64,000 bases of DNA, taken from Epiperipatus broadwayi (Eukaryota; Onychophora; Udeonychophora; Euonychophora; Peripatidae). The DNA lies in assembly GCA_028023455.1 (NCBI GenBank), contig JAQFVV010000031.1, positions 9,352,093-9,416,092 on the forward strand, in the 5' to 3' direction. A program made the translations under genes and the position numbers. Shown here piece by piece: positions 47,263-59,835 of this stretch. The first letter of the stretch is position 1, and each line of letters begins with the position of its first letter. The notes under the pieces are model-generated. The model was not told where the DNA came from and searched no databases. It was given only the letters and a program-made list of their open reading frames with translations.

Positions 47263-48420
47263 TACATATTTTTTTGTTTCATGAAATAGGGTATATATTC
47301 TTAGCATTACATATTTGATAGCAAAGAAATTATTTATGAACTTTTTATAACCATTGATATAGATGTGTGATTAATAAAATTGAAATTAACTAAGTACTCT
47401 TTAACTCTGTAATAATTTAACAACCACCACTTTTATATCACTAAGTTATAAAGAATAGGTTTATCAATTCATTGTGCTTTTAATACAATAGGCTTAATGT
47501 CTTAACCATATTGAGATTTCAGCATGAAAATAATATTTATGCCAGATATAAATATGGTATTATTAATTATTATACCATAATTAAATAAGTAAACTAGAAT
47601 TTGTCTCATTAGCTTTCACATTAATAATCAAATAATAAAAATGAAATTCGGGCTACATTAACATAAAGAATAACCTAAGCACCCTTTGATTTTTTGAAAT
47701 AATTAAATTAATCCATCGTATTTATATCAGAAAACTATAATCAGTGGAATAAGTCTATCTATTTGTTGCACTTATGATACTAATAAGCTTAACTTTCTGA
47801 GAAAACTGAAGGTTTAAAGTAAAAATGTGTATGCAAATATATAACTATGTCATTATTTATTATGAAATCGGAGTTAATTAAGCAGAGGGTAGAGCATGTG
47901 TCCCATTAATAATCTTGGCATTAGTAATCCAATGAGAATCTAAATAATAATCATTGAATATAAAATTATAGTATTTATGTAGATGAAAAATGCTATCACT
48001 CTCTAGTAACTAAACAAACTTCATTTTTGCATCTCCATCATTTGTTTAATTAATAAGAATATCATAATTAATAATGCCATATATATATTGGGAATAAATA
48101 TTATTTCCATTCTGAATTTTCAATATGGTTAGAAAATTAAGCTCATTATTATCAAAAGCACAAAGATTAGATAACACCATTCCATTTACTATAGTTTACT
48201 ATCGTAAAGATGCTAAATTTGTTAAATTATTCCACAGCTATATGGAGAATAATCAAGTCATATTCTATTGTTAATATTGAGTAAATTTAATGTTTAATAT
48301 TTATTGGTTTTCCTTCTAATTGATTACCAATGCTTTGCAGAAAAGTCTCTATCTTTTGTTTAATTGATTATGATTTCTAGATTAATATAATGCCGTATTT
48401 GTATTCGGGCATAAATATTT
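47263..48420. other. Intronic AT-rich stretch
   Basis: No gene recognised in the final kilobase of the intron. Confidence 0.4.
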
Positions 48421-48657
48421 TTACTCTGAAATTTCAATATAATAAACTAAACTTATTAATATTGAAAATGCACATAATAGGTTTATTCTATTGTTTGTAG
48501 TTTGTTGATATAAGCATGGTGGGGGTTTGGTGAGATGTTTTATAGTCTGTGAGAACTTAGGCAACTTCAATGTAAATTTTATACTATATAATTTGTAACA
48601 TAAATCACTATCAGTGAGATGCAAACTACTATCATGATAGTTAAACATGGTTGTTAC

Positions 48658-48877
48658 CTTTGTTTTCTTGTGATCTGCAAAATGATCTTTAATAAATAAA
48701 TGGCTCATTTCTAAACCCATACTACTCCTTGCTTTGCCATAACAATAGTTCCATATAGGATAGTCAGCTTCAACGTAAAATCTTTTCTCAAATGCACGAT
48801 ATTTATATTCATATTCCAAAGATATATCAGTAACATAAGAGTACAGAAGACGCCACACAAAATAATCATGAATTTGT
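48658..48877 (-). CDS. M13 metallopeptidase (neprilysin/ECE-like), internal exon
   Basis: Minus strand, 220 bp. The acceptor is a long T tract with AAG ending at 48878; the donor is AAG/GTAACA at 48657-48656. One base completes a split codon, then 73 codons follow and end in phase 0. The peptide has IHDYFVWRLLYSYVTDIS, a RAFEKRFYVEADYPIWNYC segment and MGLEMSHLFIKDHFADHKK. These match the M13 N-terminal domain: the WR helix, the P-x-W-x-x-C motif with its conserved disulfide Cys, and the G-x-x-x-x-x-LF/YV-x-x-x-F block. The chain continues directly into the exon at 24622-24720. The open frame running past the donor to 48421 is intron read-through. Upstream exons with the membrane anchor were not found up to 64000. 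Confidence 0.88.
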
Positions 48878-50689
48878 CTTAAAAAAAATAAAAAATAATT
48901 TAATTAATAAATTATATGTGTGGTGAACGTGTATCTGTGTATGTATAATATATATCTGAAGTACAGAAACATTAATTTCATTATTTATACCCAAATGTAA
49001 ACTTTAACCAATAAAACAGTATAAGAAAATAATAAAAATACTTAACGCATAGTTGCAGTTCTTTTATTTCAAAGAATTGTTTTGGCTGCAAATTTTATCA
49101 CTGATTTAAAAAGCACTTGATCTTCTCAGGCATGCTTTTTTCTAAATTTTAACTTATTTTAAAATAACAAACCAAATCTATTATTTTCATAATAGAATGA
49201 GTTCATATATACGTTATAATTAGTTAAAAATTTTGTTTATATATTCAATCAGAAATAAATCACACACGTGCCATAATTGTTTTTCTGCTAAACTAATCAC
49301 ACTATTGTCATTTATTTGTTACTGTTTTTTACCCTGTTGAAGGCAAGTGTTATCTTGTCAAAACATTGGATATATTTATTTCGATATTATTTTATTAAAA
49401 GTGGTCTCTCTGAAAACATGTTCCATCTTTTAATCATGAGTACATTCATTTCAACAGCCCTGAATAATGCACATCAAGCAAAAGTTATCTCATTTATAAA
49501 CTGAAGGTCAAGTGAATTCACTTTGCTTTTTAAGGCCTGCCAATTTATATTAAAACAGTGCATGTGTTAAGATTGATTTACTCCCTAATATATTACAATA
49601 AATACTGCACTGTACAAAAACAAATATTTATCAAAATTAATATTTGTAAAATGAAAATATTTTGACATGATCTGTAATTTACTAATTTTTCTGCTTACTA
49701 TATCTTACTATAGGCATTTTTCAAAAAATATTTTATTACTAGGGAATAATAAATTAACCATAAGTTTATACAAAGAGATAAATTGATTCTCTGTTGAAGC
49801 GGCCAAGATTGGCTGTGAGATTCATGTTGTATGTTTCAAACTCATTCATGATAACATTTGAATAATATGTACATCAGTGTTTTATACTATAAATTTATGA
49901 CAGTTTCCAATGAAACAGCAATGAATTAATATTTTAGCTTATTTTAATCCCTAGATATCAGTCCTTATCAATAGGTAAAAAAAGCAAGTTCAGAGATTAA
50001 ATTTTAGGGGAAATGAAGTAATTGTTTAAATTACATAATTAAAGACTTTTTCAAAAAATAATTGTAAAATATATTTTACATAAGCTTATCTGGTGGGAAA
50101 TAAAAAAAATTACTTTGCCACAGAAATGTAAGCTTTTTATATCCTTTATTTTTTTAAAAAAAATCTATTTACATTAATATTTTTTACTATTGTAATTATG
50201 TTTAAAATTATTTTTATTTTACCACAGTTCCATTCACTATAAAGATCACATTTTGAACTTCTATTGGTTAAACTTAAATTTCTAAAAAATGGTTAAAATA
50301 TTCTTAAATGCTAGTCATAAAACTATTAATAAATGCAAATTCTGTGACAAATGTCATATGATGTTGCAGTACAAATGTACAAAACATTTCAGAGCTTTAC
50401 ATTAAAGGAATTAAAATATATAAATATATCATTAGGGTTTATAGCAATGATAGCATTAGGCTGTAAGGTTCAAGATTTATATAGGCATGATGCTGCTATG
50501 TTGTGTTCTAGTGCTTAAATTTTTATGCATTCCAACTATGTATTAACAATTCAATTATTTTACACTTACATATCATACACCTTTGCATGTAATGAGTGAT
50601 AATCTGTTGACATGAATTTAAAGTTAACATGCAACAAAAAATTAACAAAACTAATGTATTGAACTACTATCACAAATTAAAATGAAGTT
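48878..50689. other. AT-rich stretch upstream of the M13 exon
   Basis: No further M13 exon or other gene is supported. Presumably intron of the same gene. Confidence 0.4.
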
Positions 50690-50925
50690 AATAGTCTAAG
50701 GTGGATCTGGACTGGACACATTACTAGGAGAGGTGTTAATAGTCACTTGAAATATTAAATTGGACTCTGACTTTATAAATGATATAGAAAAGATCCACAT
50801 GTGAGATGAATGAATGAAATAAGAAAATTTATAGATCTGATGTGACCTGAGACTAGTATTGACTAAACTTGGAAAGATCTTCATGCTGCAATGGATCAGT
50901 AATGATTGAAATTGATGATAATGAT
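50690..50925 (+). pseudogene. LINE C-terminal tail relic
   Basis: Frames shift but read RWIWTGHITRRGVNSHLK, DPHVR-MNEIRKFIDL and ERSSCC-like text, the same LINE tail as at 44640. It ends in a gatgataatgat run. 5' truncated and decayed. Confidence 0.55.
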
Positions 50926-51165
50926 TTGTAATTAGCTTATCTCATTCAAAATAATTAATTAGTAGCAATAAACATAAAATATAAATTAGCTTGTAAAAGA
51001 ATGGTGCAGGTAAAATCATTTTTCTAATAATTTTTTGCAGAAAAACAACAAATACAGCATCACCAATTTTTCATTCAAAATACGAAGATTTACTTTCCTG
51101 TTACCTAGATATTCATGCACTGATCAATATTAGTTGATTATGAGAATTGGTGATACTTACACATT

Positions 51166-51433
51166 AGTGACACAGAGCACATATTACATCTGCTATGACT
51201 TTTCACATTTTTATCAATCCGCTTATAACTTTGTAATCTTGTGCTCTGACCAAAATAATGTGTACATGGATTATACATGGATTATAAACATAATACTTTC
51301 ACAAAAATTTACAGAAATAATATGTATACAAATCTTTTGTACATGATATTTTCCCAAGATTTACAAAGTTATTTGTCAGGCTGATACAAATGTGAAAGAT
51401 CACAGCATGTCTAATACATGCTCTGTGTCACAG
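51166..51433. repeat. Foldback element beside a minisatellite
   Basis: Left gtgacacagagcacatatta and onward (to ~51245) is mirrored on the right by taatacatgctctgtgtcac and the sequence before it (from ~51345). Arms of about 80 bp with moderate divergence. A third, shorter match (caaatacgtgctgtgtcgca) occurs near 52356. Confidence 0.65.
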
Positions 51434-51442
51434 GATTAATAC

Positions 51443-51870
51443 AAACTAAATGTCATTTTCAAGCAATTAATATGAGATGCCATTAAGCAAAAAGAGCCAT
51501 AAAATCAGTACATTTCAATAATTTTTGAATGTATTTTATCAAAAATATATTACAAACTGAAAACCATTTTAAAACAATTAATATGAGATGTCATTAAGCA
51601 AAAAGCCATAAAATACATAAATTTCAGCAATTTTTAACATATTTTACCAGAAATATATTACAAACTAAAAATCATTTTTAAGCAATTAATACAAGATGCC
51701 ATTGAGCAAAAAGTCATAAAATCAGTAAATTTCAACAACTTTTTGAACATATTTCATCACAAATGAATTACAATCTAAAAATCATTTTTATGTAATTAAA
51801 CAAGATGCCATTTAGCAAAAAACTATAAAATCAGTCAATTTCAACAACTTTTGAACATGCAAACATACAT
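51443..51870 (+). repeat. ~110-bp minisatellite, four copies
   Basis: Units start near 51443, 51553, 51662 and 51772 (periods 110, 109, 110). Each has aaactaaaaatcatttt, caattaatatgagatgcca, a gcaaaaagccataaaatca box and an aatttcaacaa box. The last copy is incomplete. Confidence 0.85.
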
Positions 51871-54512
51871 TTAATAGATATTAATGGGCTAATTTTTAAG
51901 CAATTCTGTAATATATCATTTTAAAAAAAGAATGAAATACATGCGTCATTTTCAATAAAAATATATGAAATTTATATGTAAAAGTATAATTAAATTATTA
52001 AAATTTCTAAAATATTATTCATGAAAACAAATTGTTGCAATAAGTAATATGTTAAATTTTCCAGACAAGATGGAAATTTAACATTAAAATTTTACAGTTT
52101 CCTTCTGAAATGACTGCATGATTGTAGAAAGCTATTTATTTGTCAGAATGAAATCTTGCCAATAACTCACGAAATACAAAAAAATCAGATGGGATATAAG
52201 ATAGGAAAGATCAGAGATACAATAAGAAATATTGAGAAATACTCAGGAAACCATGTTCTGCTGCAACACCAGATAACAAAATATCAAAATTTAATTAGAT
52301 TTATTTGACCTAATCGCAATGACACACTTACTGTCATTGTGAAATGGTGCCACAAGTCAAATACGTGCTGTGTCGCAGAACTAATATATAAGAACTGAAT
52401 TGTTTATATGCTAATTGCTTGGAAAATGTAAACTTCTAAGACCTATTAGAATCCAAAATTTTTTTTATCGGGCTTGAATTTGAATGTAGATTATATATAT
52501 GAATATAAGTATATGATTCTATTATGACTGAACTGGATGTTTTAGTTGAGTAATGTAAAGTATTAAAAATATGTTATTGATTCTAATGTTTTTGAGAACT
52601 ATTAAAGATTAAAATAATCTTGTCTTATTAGTTAGTTTGACTGTTATTCTAAAAATGAATTTATTTGTTATTATAGAAATGAGAAGATGAATTTAGCGAT
52701 GTAAAGTGATGAATTTCTAATGCTAATATCTTAGTATTAGGTTATATAAGACCAGGATAATATTGTATGTAGGGTTTATTTATATGGGAAGAAGAATATA
52801 CTATATTGATGTTTAGACAAGTATAGATAACACAGCCCTATATCTTGTGTATATTCATGGCAGTGTTTATTTTTCTATGTGTTAAAGTTTAATGTGCCAT
52901 AGTGCTGAATAAATAGCCTGGACACTATATTTGGTAGTAGAGGTTATTAAACAAATAAGTTATACCTCATTTCGTGTACATTGTGCCCATGACGGTTAGT
53001 TGATAAAGGTGTTGAGTTGAAGTTATAGTTTATCCCATATGCCTACTTGTTTATGGGTTATTGAAATTTATTGTATTACATTGTAAAAGATGGTTGTTTT
53101 AAAATTGAAAATAATAAATAGGTTTGGAAATAGAGAACTGTTAAATTGGATAAGATAAGTTATGTTGCTTAGAGTAAAATAAACAACACACTAATACATA
53201 CATGATATTTAAAGTTTAAAGTAATAATTAGTAAGTAACTTAGTTTGATGGTATGTTATGAATTAAGGTTGTTCACATAAATATTATTGAAGAATGACTA
53301 TACAGAATAATAAATGATTTTTTAAAACTAAATAACAAGAATAAATTCATAGTAAAAGTATTACTTATATGTTTTCAAAACCTATGAATTAATAAAATCT
53401 AATAACTGTAATAAAAAAATTATATAATGATATTTTAAAAATAAGAAATATTTTATTTAAGAAAATGTTCTGTATCTTATATTTTAAGTCATTTGATTTG
53501 TCTTGAAAAAGTACCTGAATATGAATAAATAGAATTCTATCAAAATGTAAATAATGTAAATAATTTTATTGTCAAGTTTGTTAATAAAATTGTTAAACTT
53601 GTTTTATAAGTATTGGTGTTGACTCAGTTTCTTCACATCACAGTTACATAATCACAGATAATTATAATGAAGACATAGTATTTGCACATCAAAAATAAAA
53701 TTGTTATTTCAGCATTATAATGTTTTATTGACATATTTTATTTAAGAAGTTTTACTTATTATATCATTATGATGGTCATGGAATAATTACCAAAGACTTA
53801 CATTAAATTATATTAGTAACGATTGCCACATATTCTCAGATTATAATGTCATACTAGATATATTTATCTAAGATGCCATATGGATAATAAAAAATTATAT
53901 TACATTTTTATTATAAGATATACAAGAATAATATTATAAATAGAAAGATAGGAGAGTGAATTATCGATTAAAGATTAGTATTACTATTTGTTATTATTAG
54001 TATTATTAAATTGTAGTTAGGAATGATATTAAATCCCTTATCATACTTGATTACAAAAGTTATAATTAATTTGTCATTATTTTTAGAGAACCTGAGATAA
54101 TTTGACTTAAATGAGTTTTAAGAAAGATATTTAAATTAATTTGTCAAAAGTAATTTACTTAATTAGTTTTGATTAATTAAAGATGTAAGAGTACTATAAA
54201 TGTAGTATTTAAGTAATAGGAATAAGGATAGTATTCTTATGCCATTGAGGTGATATCCAGTGGGAGATTAGCTTAATGTATTCTTCTCTGCCACTTGTAA
54301 ACTCGCTTCATAGTCTCATGATTTGATTAGATATTCATTTATTTCATTTTATAAACCAGAACTATATTATTATTTATTAATTAAGTTAATTTAATTATTG
54401 ATATTCTTAAAAATATAGTTATTGTTAATTTAGATACATTTTAAATAAACATAGTTATTTATCTGAGCTAGATCAAGTGATTATTAATTATATATTTCCT
54501 GGAAGTGAGGGT

Positions 54513-54517
<5 letters not shown>
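51871..54517. other. Gene-free AT-rich stretch
   Basis: 2.6 kb of low-complexity sequence with no supported gene or RNA. Confidence 0.4.
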
Positions 54518-54551
<34 letters not shown>

Positions 54552-55284
54552 TAAACAAAACCAAGTTATAAATTTTATAAATTGCTATAGCCTGCATTTT
54601 ATGTTTACTAAATGGAGCTTTACCAATATCCCACTTATCAAGCTTGTTTACATAAACACTGAGAGAGATAGAATTCAATATCTCTTTCAAATTGTCTCCA
54701 ACCTTTAAACCATGGTTTCGAGCTAGTTGGTTCATGTCAGTAAAGGGCAGGAAGAACAGAAACTAGATCTAAACTCCATCTCTAATAAACAGCATTTATG
54801 AAACACTTTTCTATCAGTCTGAAAGCACAAACTTTTCAGATACGCAAATATCTTCAAATCCAGTCAAACAAACTAGATAGCTATATGGGTCTGAATTCAC
54901 TTCAGTTTCACTATATAGTAAAAGCCTCTGCAATCTATATCATTGCAAAAACCTTCAAGGGTGTATTTATGATAAATAAAACAAGTTATAAATTTCATAA
55001 CTTGCTATAGCCTGTATTTTATGTTCACTAGATGGAGCTTTACCAGTAGCCCCTATCAAGCTTGTTTACACAAACACTGATGGAAAAGTGTTTCATAAAT
55101 GCTGTTTAGTAGAGTTGGAGTTTATATCTAGTTTCTGGTCTTCCTGCCCTTTACTGACGTGAGCCAACTAGCTTGAAACCATGATTTAAAGGTTGGAGAC
55201 AATTTGAAAGAGATATTGGATTCTATCTCTCTCTGTGTTTATGTAAACAAGTCTGATAGTGGGATATTGGTAAAGCTCCATCTA

Positions 55285-55316
<32 letters not shown>
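54518..55316. repeat. Composite inverted/direct repeat (family D) between (AT)n runs
   Basis: A ~250-bp unit (aaccaagttataaatttta ... tggagctttaccaatatccc ... tcaatatctctttcaaattg ... aggaagaacagaaactaga) occurs at 54555-54805. Its first ~110 bp recur directly at 54975-55085. Almost the whole unit recurs inverted at 55085-55288. (AT)n runs cap both ends (54518-54550 and 55289-55316). A related segment lies at 29430-29700. The frames at 54484-54735, 54505-54708 and 54798-55010 are repeat sequence. Confidence 0.75.
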
Positions 55317-55319
<3 letters not shown>

Positions 55320-57490
55320 AACGGGCACATACGTGCGTTACATTGTTTTTTATTATTAATCATGAAAGAAAAATAAAAAGTTCGCATTTAAAAATTTTCT
55401 TTAAGAATTAAAAATTGAAATTAAATATCATCTTAAACTCGTAAATATAAATCGCACAGATAAAAAAAAAATTATTAAAATAAAACTTTATTAAAAATAG
55501 AAAGATATTTTAAAAAAAAAAAACTTAAAAAGATTTAGAGATAAAAATATATCTTTAAATTTGGAAAACACATTAAGTAATCAGAAAATGGAAATGATTG
55601 TTTTAATTAGTTAAAGATAAACAAGCCCTTGGACATTTAAATGTAAAAACATCGGTCAGATAGGAAAACAATAGGAACTTTTAGCAAATGAAAGAAATCC
55701 ATCGGGAAATCGGACCTCAATGAAAGGGTCTTCATCATCGATGATGCAATGTAAATTCAATCCTTCAAATTAATATAAAAGGACAAGTTTGGATATTATT
55801 AAGGATGATAGATTATTTATGATGTGACAGATATGTGTTAGTGCAGAAGTGAAGGAGAAGGGATGGAAAAGACGCACTCTTCAATCCCTTCAGTTTTGCC
55901 AAAGAAAGAAAGAGAAATGAACTATCGTTTTCTACATTGAGGACCAACTAAACTAAAAAACCTCTGAATGAATAAATAAAACAACGGCTAAATGGATACC
56001 AATCTTTTTAGGACGGTGTGGGAATTCATGTTCAAATGGCAAGGAACTGTTAAAAAAAAACATAAGAACTTTATAATTTATGAACATTAAATTAAAAACT
56101 TTCCATATATAAAAAAATACAAATAGAATCCTATCTGACCAACGTAAATTAATATTAATAATGTTATTTGATATTTTTTTTTATTTAAAATCATTTCCAT
56201 TTATTTATTTTTTGTTTTTTAAGTTTTATTATGATTTCTGTTTTCCGTTAAGTAAATTATATAAATGTTAAACTTAAATCGGGCGTGAATGGCTATATAG
56301 ATTTGTAAAGTTATATTAGGGGAGGGTAATCTTAGGTTATTTGTGTCGTAGTTGAATTGGGTCAATGGATGGGATATATTGGTGTGATTAGTAGATGTAA
56401 TATCAGATTCGCTATGGGCAGAACAGTTTCATAAGCCGCACTCACCCATTTGCCTATGGAAGGAATTATAAGACGGAGAACGCAGTTCCTTTCTATGGAG
56501 TTTTTTTTTTATTGCTCTTCTTGTCAGATAGATGTCATATTCCTATTTGATGAGAGGAAATTTCTTCTCTTAACTTTTTGGTGCTGCCGTATTTCGTATT
56601 ACATTGAATGCATCGATATATCAGATAAATTGACACCAGTTTTGGCTGCGAACCTTTAGCCTAAGGTTAAATATGGATAGAATGTTTTATTTTCAAATAC
56701 AAATCTGTGTAGTCTATTCATACTCGACACTAAATAAAAATGCATTAAATTTAAGTTGTTTATAGACGCTTGCATGGATTGGTTATCAGTTAAGTATGTT
56801 TTGGGCTTTCATATTTGATTAAAATATATAGACATTCGATAAATAATGATACCTTACGGTGAGTATCTATAATGTATTTATTCGGATGTCTTTTAAGTTA
56901 TTGGTGACAATGCAAGTATCTTATGGTGAATACTATTGGATTACTTATAAATTTCCCTCTGCAATTTTCGGTATCAATGATTTTATATTTTGAGCGTTTA
57001 TGTTTATTTTGAAATGTTTTTAACCATTGTAATCTATGTAACCGATCTATACTCAACATTTTAAAACAAACTTTTATAAACTCCTCTGTGCGAACTTATA
57101 AAAAATTTAAAATGTAAAGTTGTAAAAATTAAAATGTAAATTAAAATCAAAGTTAAAAATGTAAGTTAAATTTTAAAAGGTAAACTGATGCTAAAATAAT
57201 TTTAAATCTTATATATGTGCATTAATAAATGTTTGTATGTTAATTACTGGCAGTGGCTTATTTTATTCTTTTTTTATATACTCTTAGATTATATTATTTA
57301 ATCTCTGCTCTTCCACTGAGCTAGTGACATGGGCTAACGACCGGAACCAAAATATTTAAAAAAAAAATTTTTTTATTATTTTTTTTTTGACTTATGTATC
57401 TGCCTACTTTATAAATTTTTCCAGGTTCAGATGCCTAGATGGCGCCCTGTAGTGCAGTTTACGTAAGTCTATCTTATCCGGATCGTTACA
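55317..57490 (+). mobile_element. Family A element, copy A5 (reference copy, 2.17 kb)
   Basis: The cleanest termini of the family: TGTAACGGGCACATACGTG at the left, ggatcgttaca at the right, giving inverted TGTAACG / CGTTACA ends, with ATAT on both flanks. The first 26 bp fold into a hairpin (TGTAACG / CGTTACA). Internally the order is as in A1 and A2: cgcacagat box, cttcatcatcgatgatg box, ctatatagatttgtaaag, taccttacggtgagtat, and a ccaggttcagatgcc box. No transposase. Inserted exactly into the (AT)n that caps the family D composite, so it is younger than that repeat. Confidence 0.85.
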
Positions 57491-58734
57491 ATATATATAT
57501 AAGTAGTACATATTCAAACTGACCAAAAATGAATCAAACAGATAGATTGGCAATTAGAAACATAGACTGTTAGATATAAAGTTATCAATCATGTATTTTT
57601 TTATCATTGCTTTTATAGTTATGTACAAATGCTTTCATAAATATTTACATATATAAATATATGTATAACAGTAGTTTCATTTTATTTCTCTAACATTTTA
57701 AAACATCTTGAGTGAGTAATAAATATAAAATACGTTGAAAATGAATTATTTAAATAGTTTTTAAAAATATGCCGAGATTTAGGTTTTTAAAACGTTTTAG
57801 CTATCTAGAGTGCATAATTTATGGAATTTTTAGCAGGTAGATAAGTCAACCTTTTTTATACGTAGTTTTGTCAACAATTTAAAGATATTGAATGTTTGAT
57901 ACTTTTTTTAAATGTCATAAAGAAAAAATATTTAATTTCTAAAAGCCCTTTTTTATTTTGTTTTAAAATAATTTCCACAATACTTAAGCTCCATTAAATA
58001 AAACGGTATAGCTAAATACATAAAATTCTACTAATGTTATTTTATTATATAATGCAATATAGCAAATGAGTTAACCTTTTCAACTATTAGCTTTTATCAC
58101 AATTTGCAACTCCCTTGTATGGGCCCTGTGCATGAATGAAAGGCAACTATTTTATTTCTTAATCTAATTTATTTTATATTTATTTTCTGCTAAAATATAA
58201 ATAACAGTGCAATACAACACATATTGCCACCAATAGCGTCATTGAAAATACCATATTGCAAATTATATATTGCAGTAAATCGAGGTGAGATTTAATAAAA
58301 TATCTATTACAGACAAAAGTGTATATATTACTCTCTCTAGATCACATATAAAAAAGTTATACAAAGAATAAAGGAATATGTACTATCGTCTTTTCTATGT
58401 GTAATTTATAAAAATGGCATTCATATATGAAACAATTTAATCATCAGTTACATCGAGATATATACTTGAGTATTACCATCAAAAGATTATTTATCACGCT
58501 GCAAATGCATTGTTTATATTATTTGAAGATGCAAAAAAGATCTATTTTAGTTAAGATACAAAGAAAGATTTCATACCACTGAAACATTTTAGTGCAGTTT
58601 TTTGGAAACTAATTTGATAATTAAAATGAACATTCAAAGGAATAATTCTAAATAAACATTATTAAAGAGATTTATTCAAATAAATAAATCTAAATAAACA
58701 TTATTTAAGATATCTATAGATATAGGTATATGAG
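57491..58734. other. AT-rich stretch, no supported gene
   Basis: No gene, RNA or named repeat recognised. A slightly GC-richer patch at 58105-58150 is not coding. Confidence 0.4.
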
Positions 58735-58794
58735 CACAGACGATCCGCCATTCTCCACACTATCTCATAACACTGATGCATTTGAACACATATA

Positions 58795-58862
58795 TGTTGA
58801 AAAGATAAATAATCATCAATATACTTATTTCATGCTAAACCAGCAAACATCAGTTGGTCCAG
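58795..58862 (-). ncRNA. Hammerhead-ribozyme-like repeat (diverged)
   Basis: Minus strand: GGACCAA, CTGATGT (58854-58848; last core A replaced by T), stem TGCTG-GTT-TAGCA, then GAAA and TAAGTATATTG. CCAA/TTG could form stem I. It shares about 60 bp with the repeat at 12100-12165 (agataaat-atc-tcaatat-ttatttcatgct). The core change makes self-cleavage unlikely. Confidence 0.4.
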
Positions 58863-59084
58863 ATTACCATCTCTACACATACATGCTGTAAGTGTTCAAA
58901 TATATATTAAGATAGCCAATTCTCATCCTTTAATGATTGTTTTTTTTTTTTTCAAATATAGCTTCAAGACTTCAGGAAACATTATTTAGACTTATCAGAT
59001 AAAAGAGAAAACAGTAGAATTAAGGATAAGGTTTAATGATTTTTCAGTAGGAAAGAAACAAGTATTGATTATAGTGATTTGTAG

Positions 59085-59515
59085 AACAGCAAACACCTTA
59101 ATCATATTATGCTTTTCGAAGAAATAATAGCAAAAGATATTATGCCTGTATTCTTTAAAAAGTTTTTCAATAGCCTGTTTTATAGAATTATGACATATGA
59201 ATTATAAGACTTGTATACATAATTATTGGGAGTAACATGAATGGATTAAAACTGAAATTGGGTGAAAGAATAATAGGGATCATTGCCATCACTCAAAGAA
59301 AAAACATGAATTGGAATTGGTATGGACATGTTCCTAAAAGAAATGACTTGACTAGTTAGAATATTAAAATGGATTCCAAGCAGTTATCAAGGGCTTAGAT
59401 GGATAAATTAAAGAAGCTTGTTGTTTTGATGAGAAGAATAAACTGTGGAATTGGATTAACCTCGTACAGATATTCCTTCTGCAAAAATCAATAATGATTG
59501 AAAATGATGAGGATA
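59085..59515 (+). pseudogene. LINE C-terminal tail relic
   Basis: Text includes LGERIIGIIAITQRKNMNWNWYGHVPKRND and a later DKLKKLVVL-like stretch, the same LINE tail type as 44640 and 50690, ending near aatgatgaggata. Frameshifts and stops throughout. Confidence 0.55.
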
Positions 59516-59740
59516 ATACAATAAAATATAATTTTCAAAATTTTGTATATTATTTTGTAGCAATGGAATGACTTCATCAAGGTTTTTTTTTTCCTGTACG
59601 GTGAAGGCCATTTGTTTAGAATATTTGTTTAGAAAATTTTTTTTCTTTCTGATGAAAACCAGTCCTCTGGTTGAAATATAATATTATTTATTGGATTTAT
59701 AAGTCTTTTTTTGTTTTTATATGTATTTCCTTTGGTTTGT

Positions 59741-59741
<1 letters not shown>

Positions 59742-59771
<30 letters not shown>

Positions 59772-59780
59772 CATTAAATA

Positions 59781-59826
<46 letters not shown>

Positions 59827-59835
59827 TATTTAATG
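59742..59835. repeat. (AT)n with perfect CATTAAATAGGAT palindrome
   Basis: cattaaataggat (59772-59784) and atcctatttaatg (59823-59835) are exact reverse complements separated by AT repeats, making a 64-bp perfect palindrome. A second (AT)n lies just left. Confidence 0.9.

Larger units (their letters stand above)
24721..48657 (-). other. Intron of the M13 peptidase gene (~23.9 kb)
   Basis: The boundaries are a GT donor (minus strand, 48657-48656) and an AG acceptor (24722-24721). The flanking exons are consecutive in the M13 protein, so all the mobile elements between lie within one intron. Size is explained largely by insertions: an LTR-type unit, family A copy A4, foldbacks and LINE debris. 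Confidence 0.75.

Noticed and set aside
48421-48655. Extension of the M13 exon frame beyond the donor
   Set aside because: The family alignment stops at the AAG/GTAACA junction and continues in the exon at 24622-24720; the rest is intron read-through.
49800-49860. Minus-strand short open text that could be an upstream M13 exon
   Set aside because: No AG acceptor immediately upstream and no match to M13 motifs.
51443-51870. CRISPR-like array
   Set aside because: The whole ~110-bp unit repeats with no distinct spacers, and the DNA is eukaryotic.
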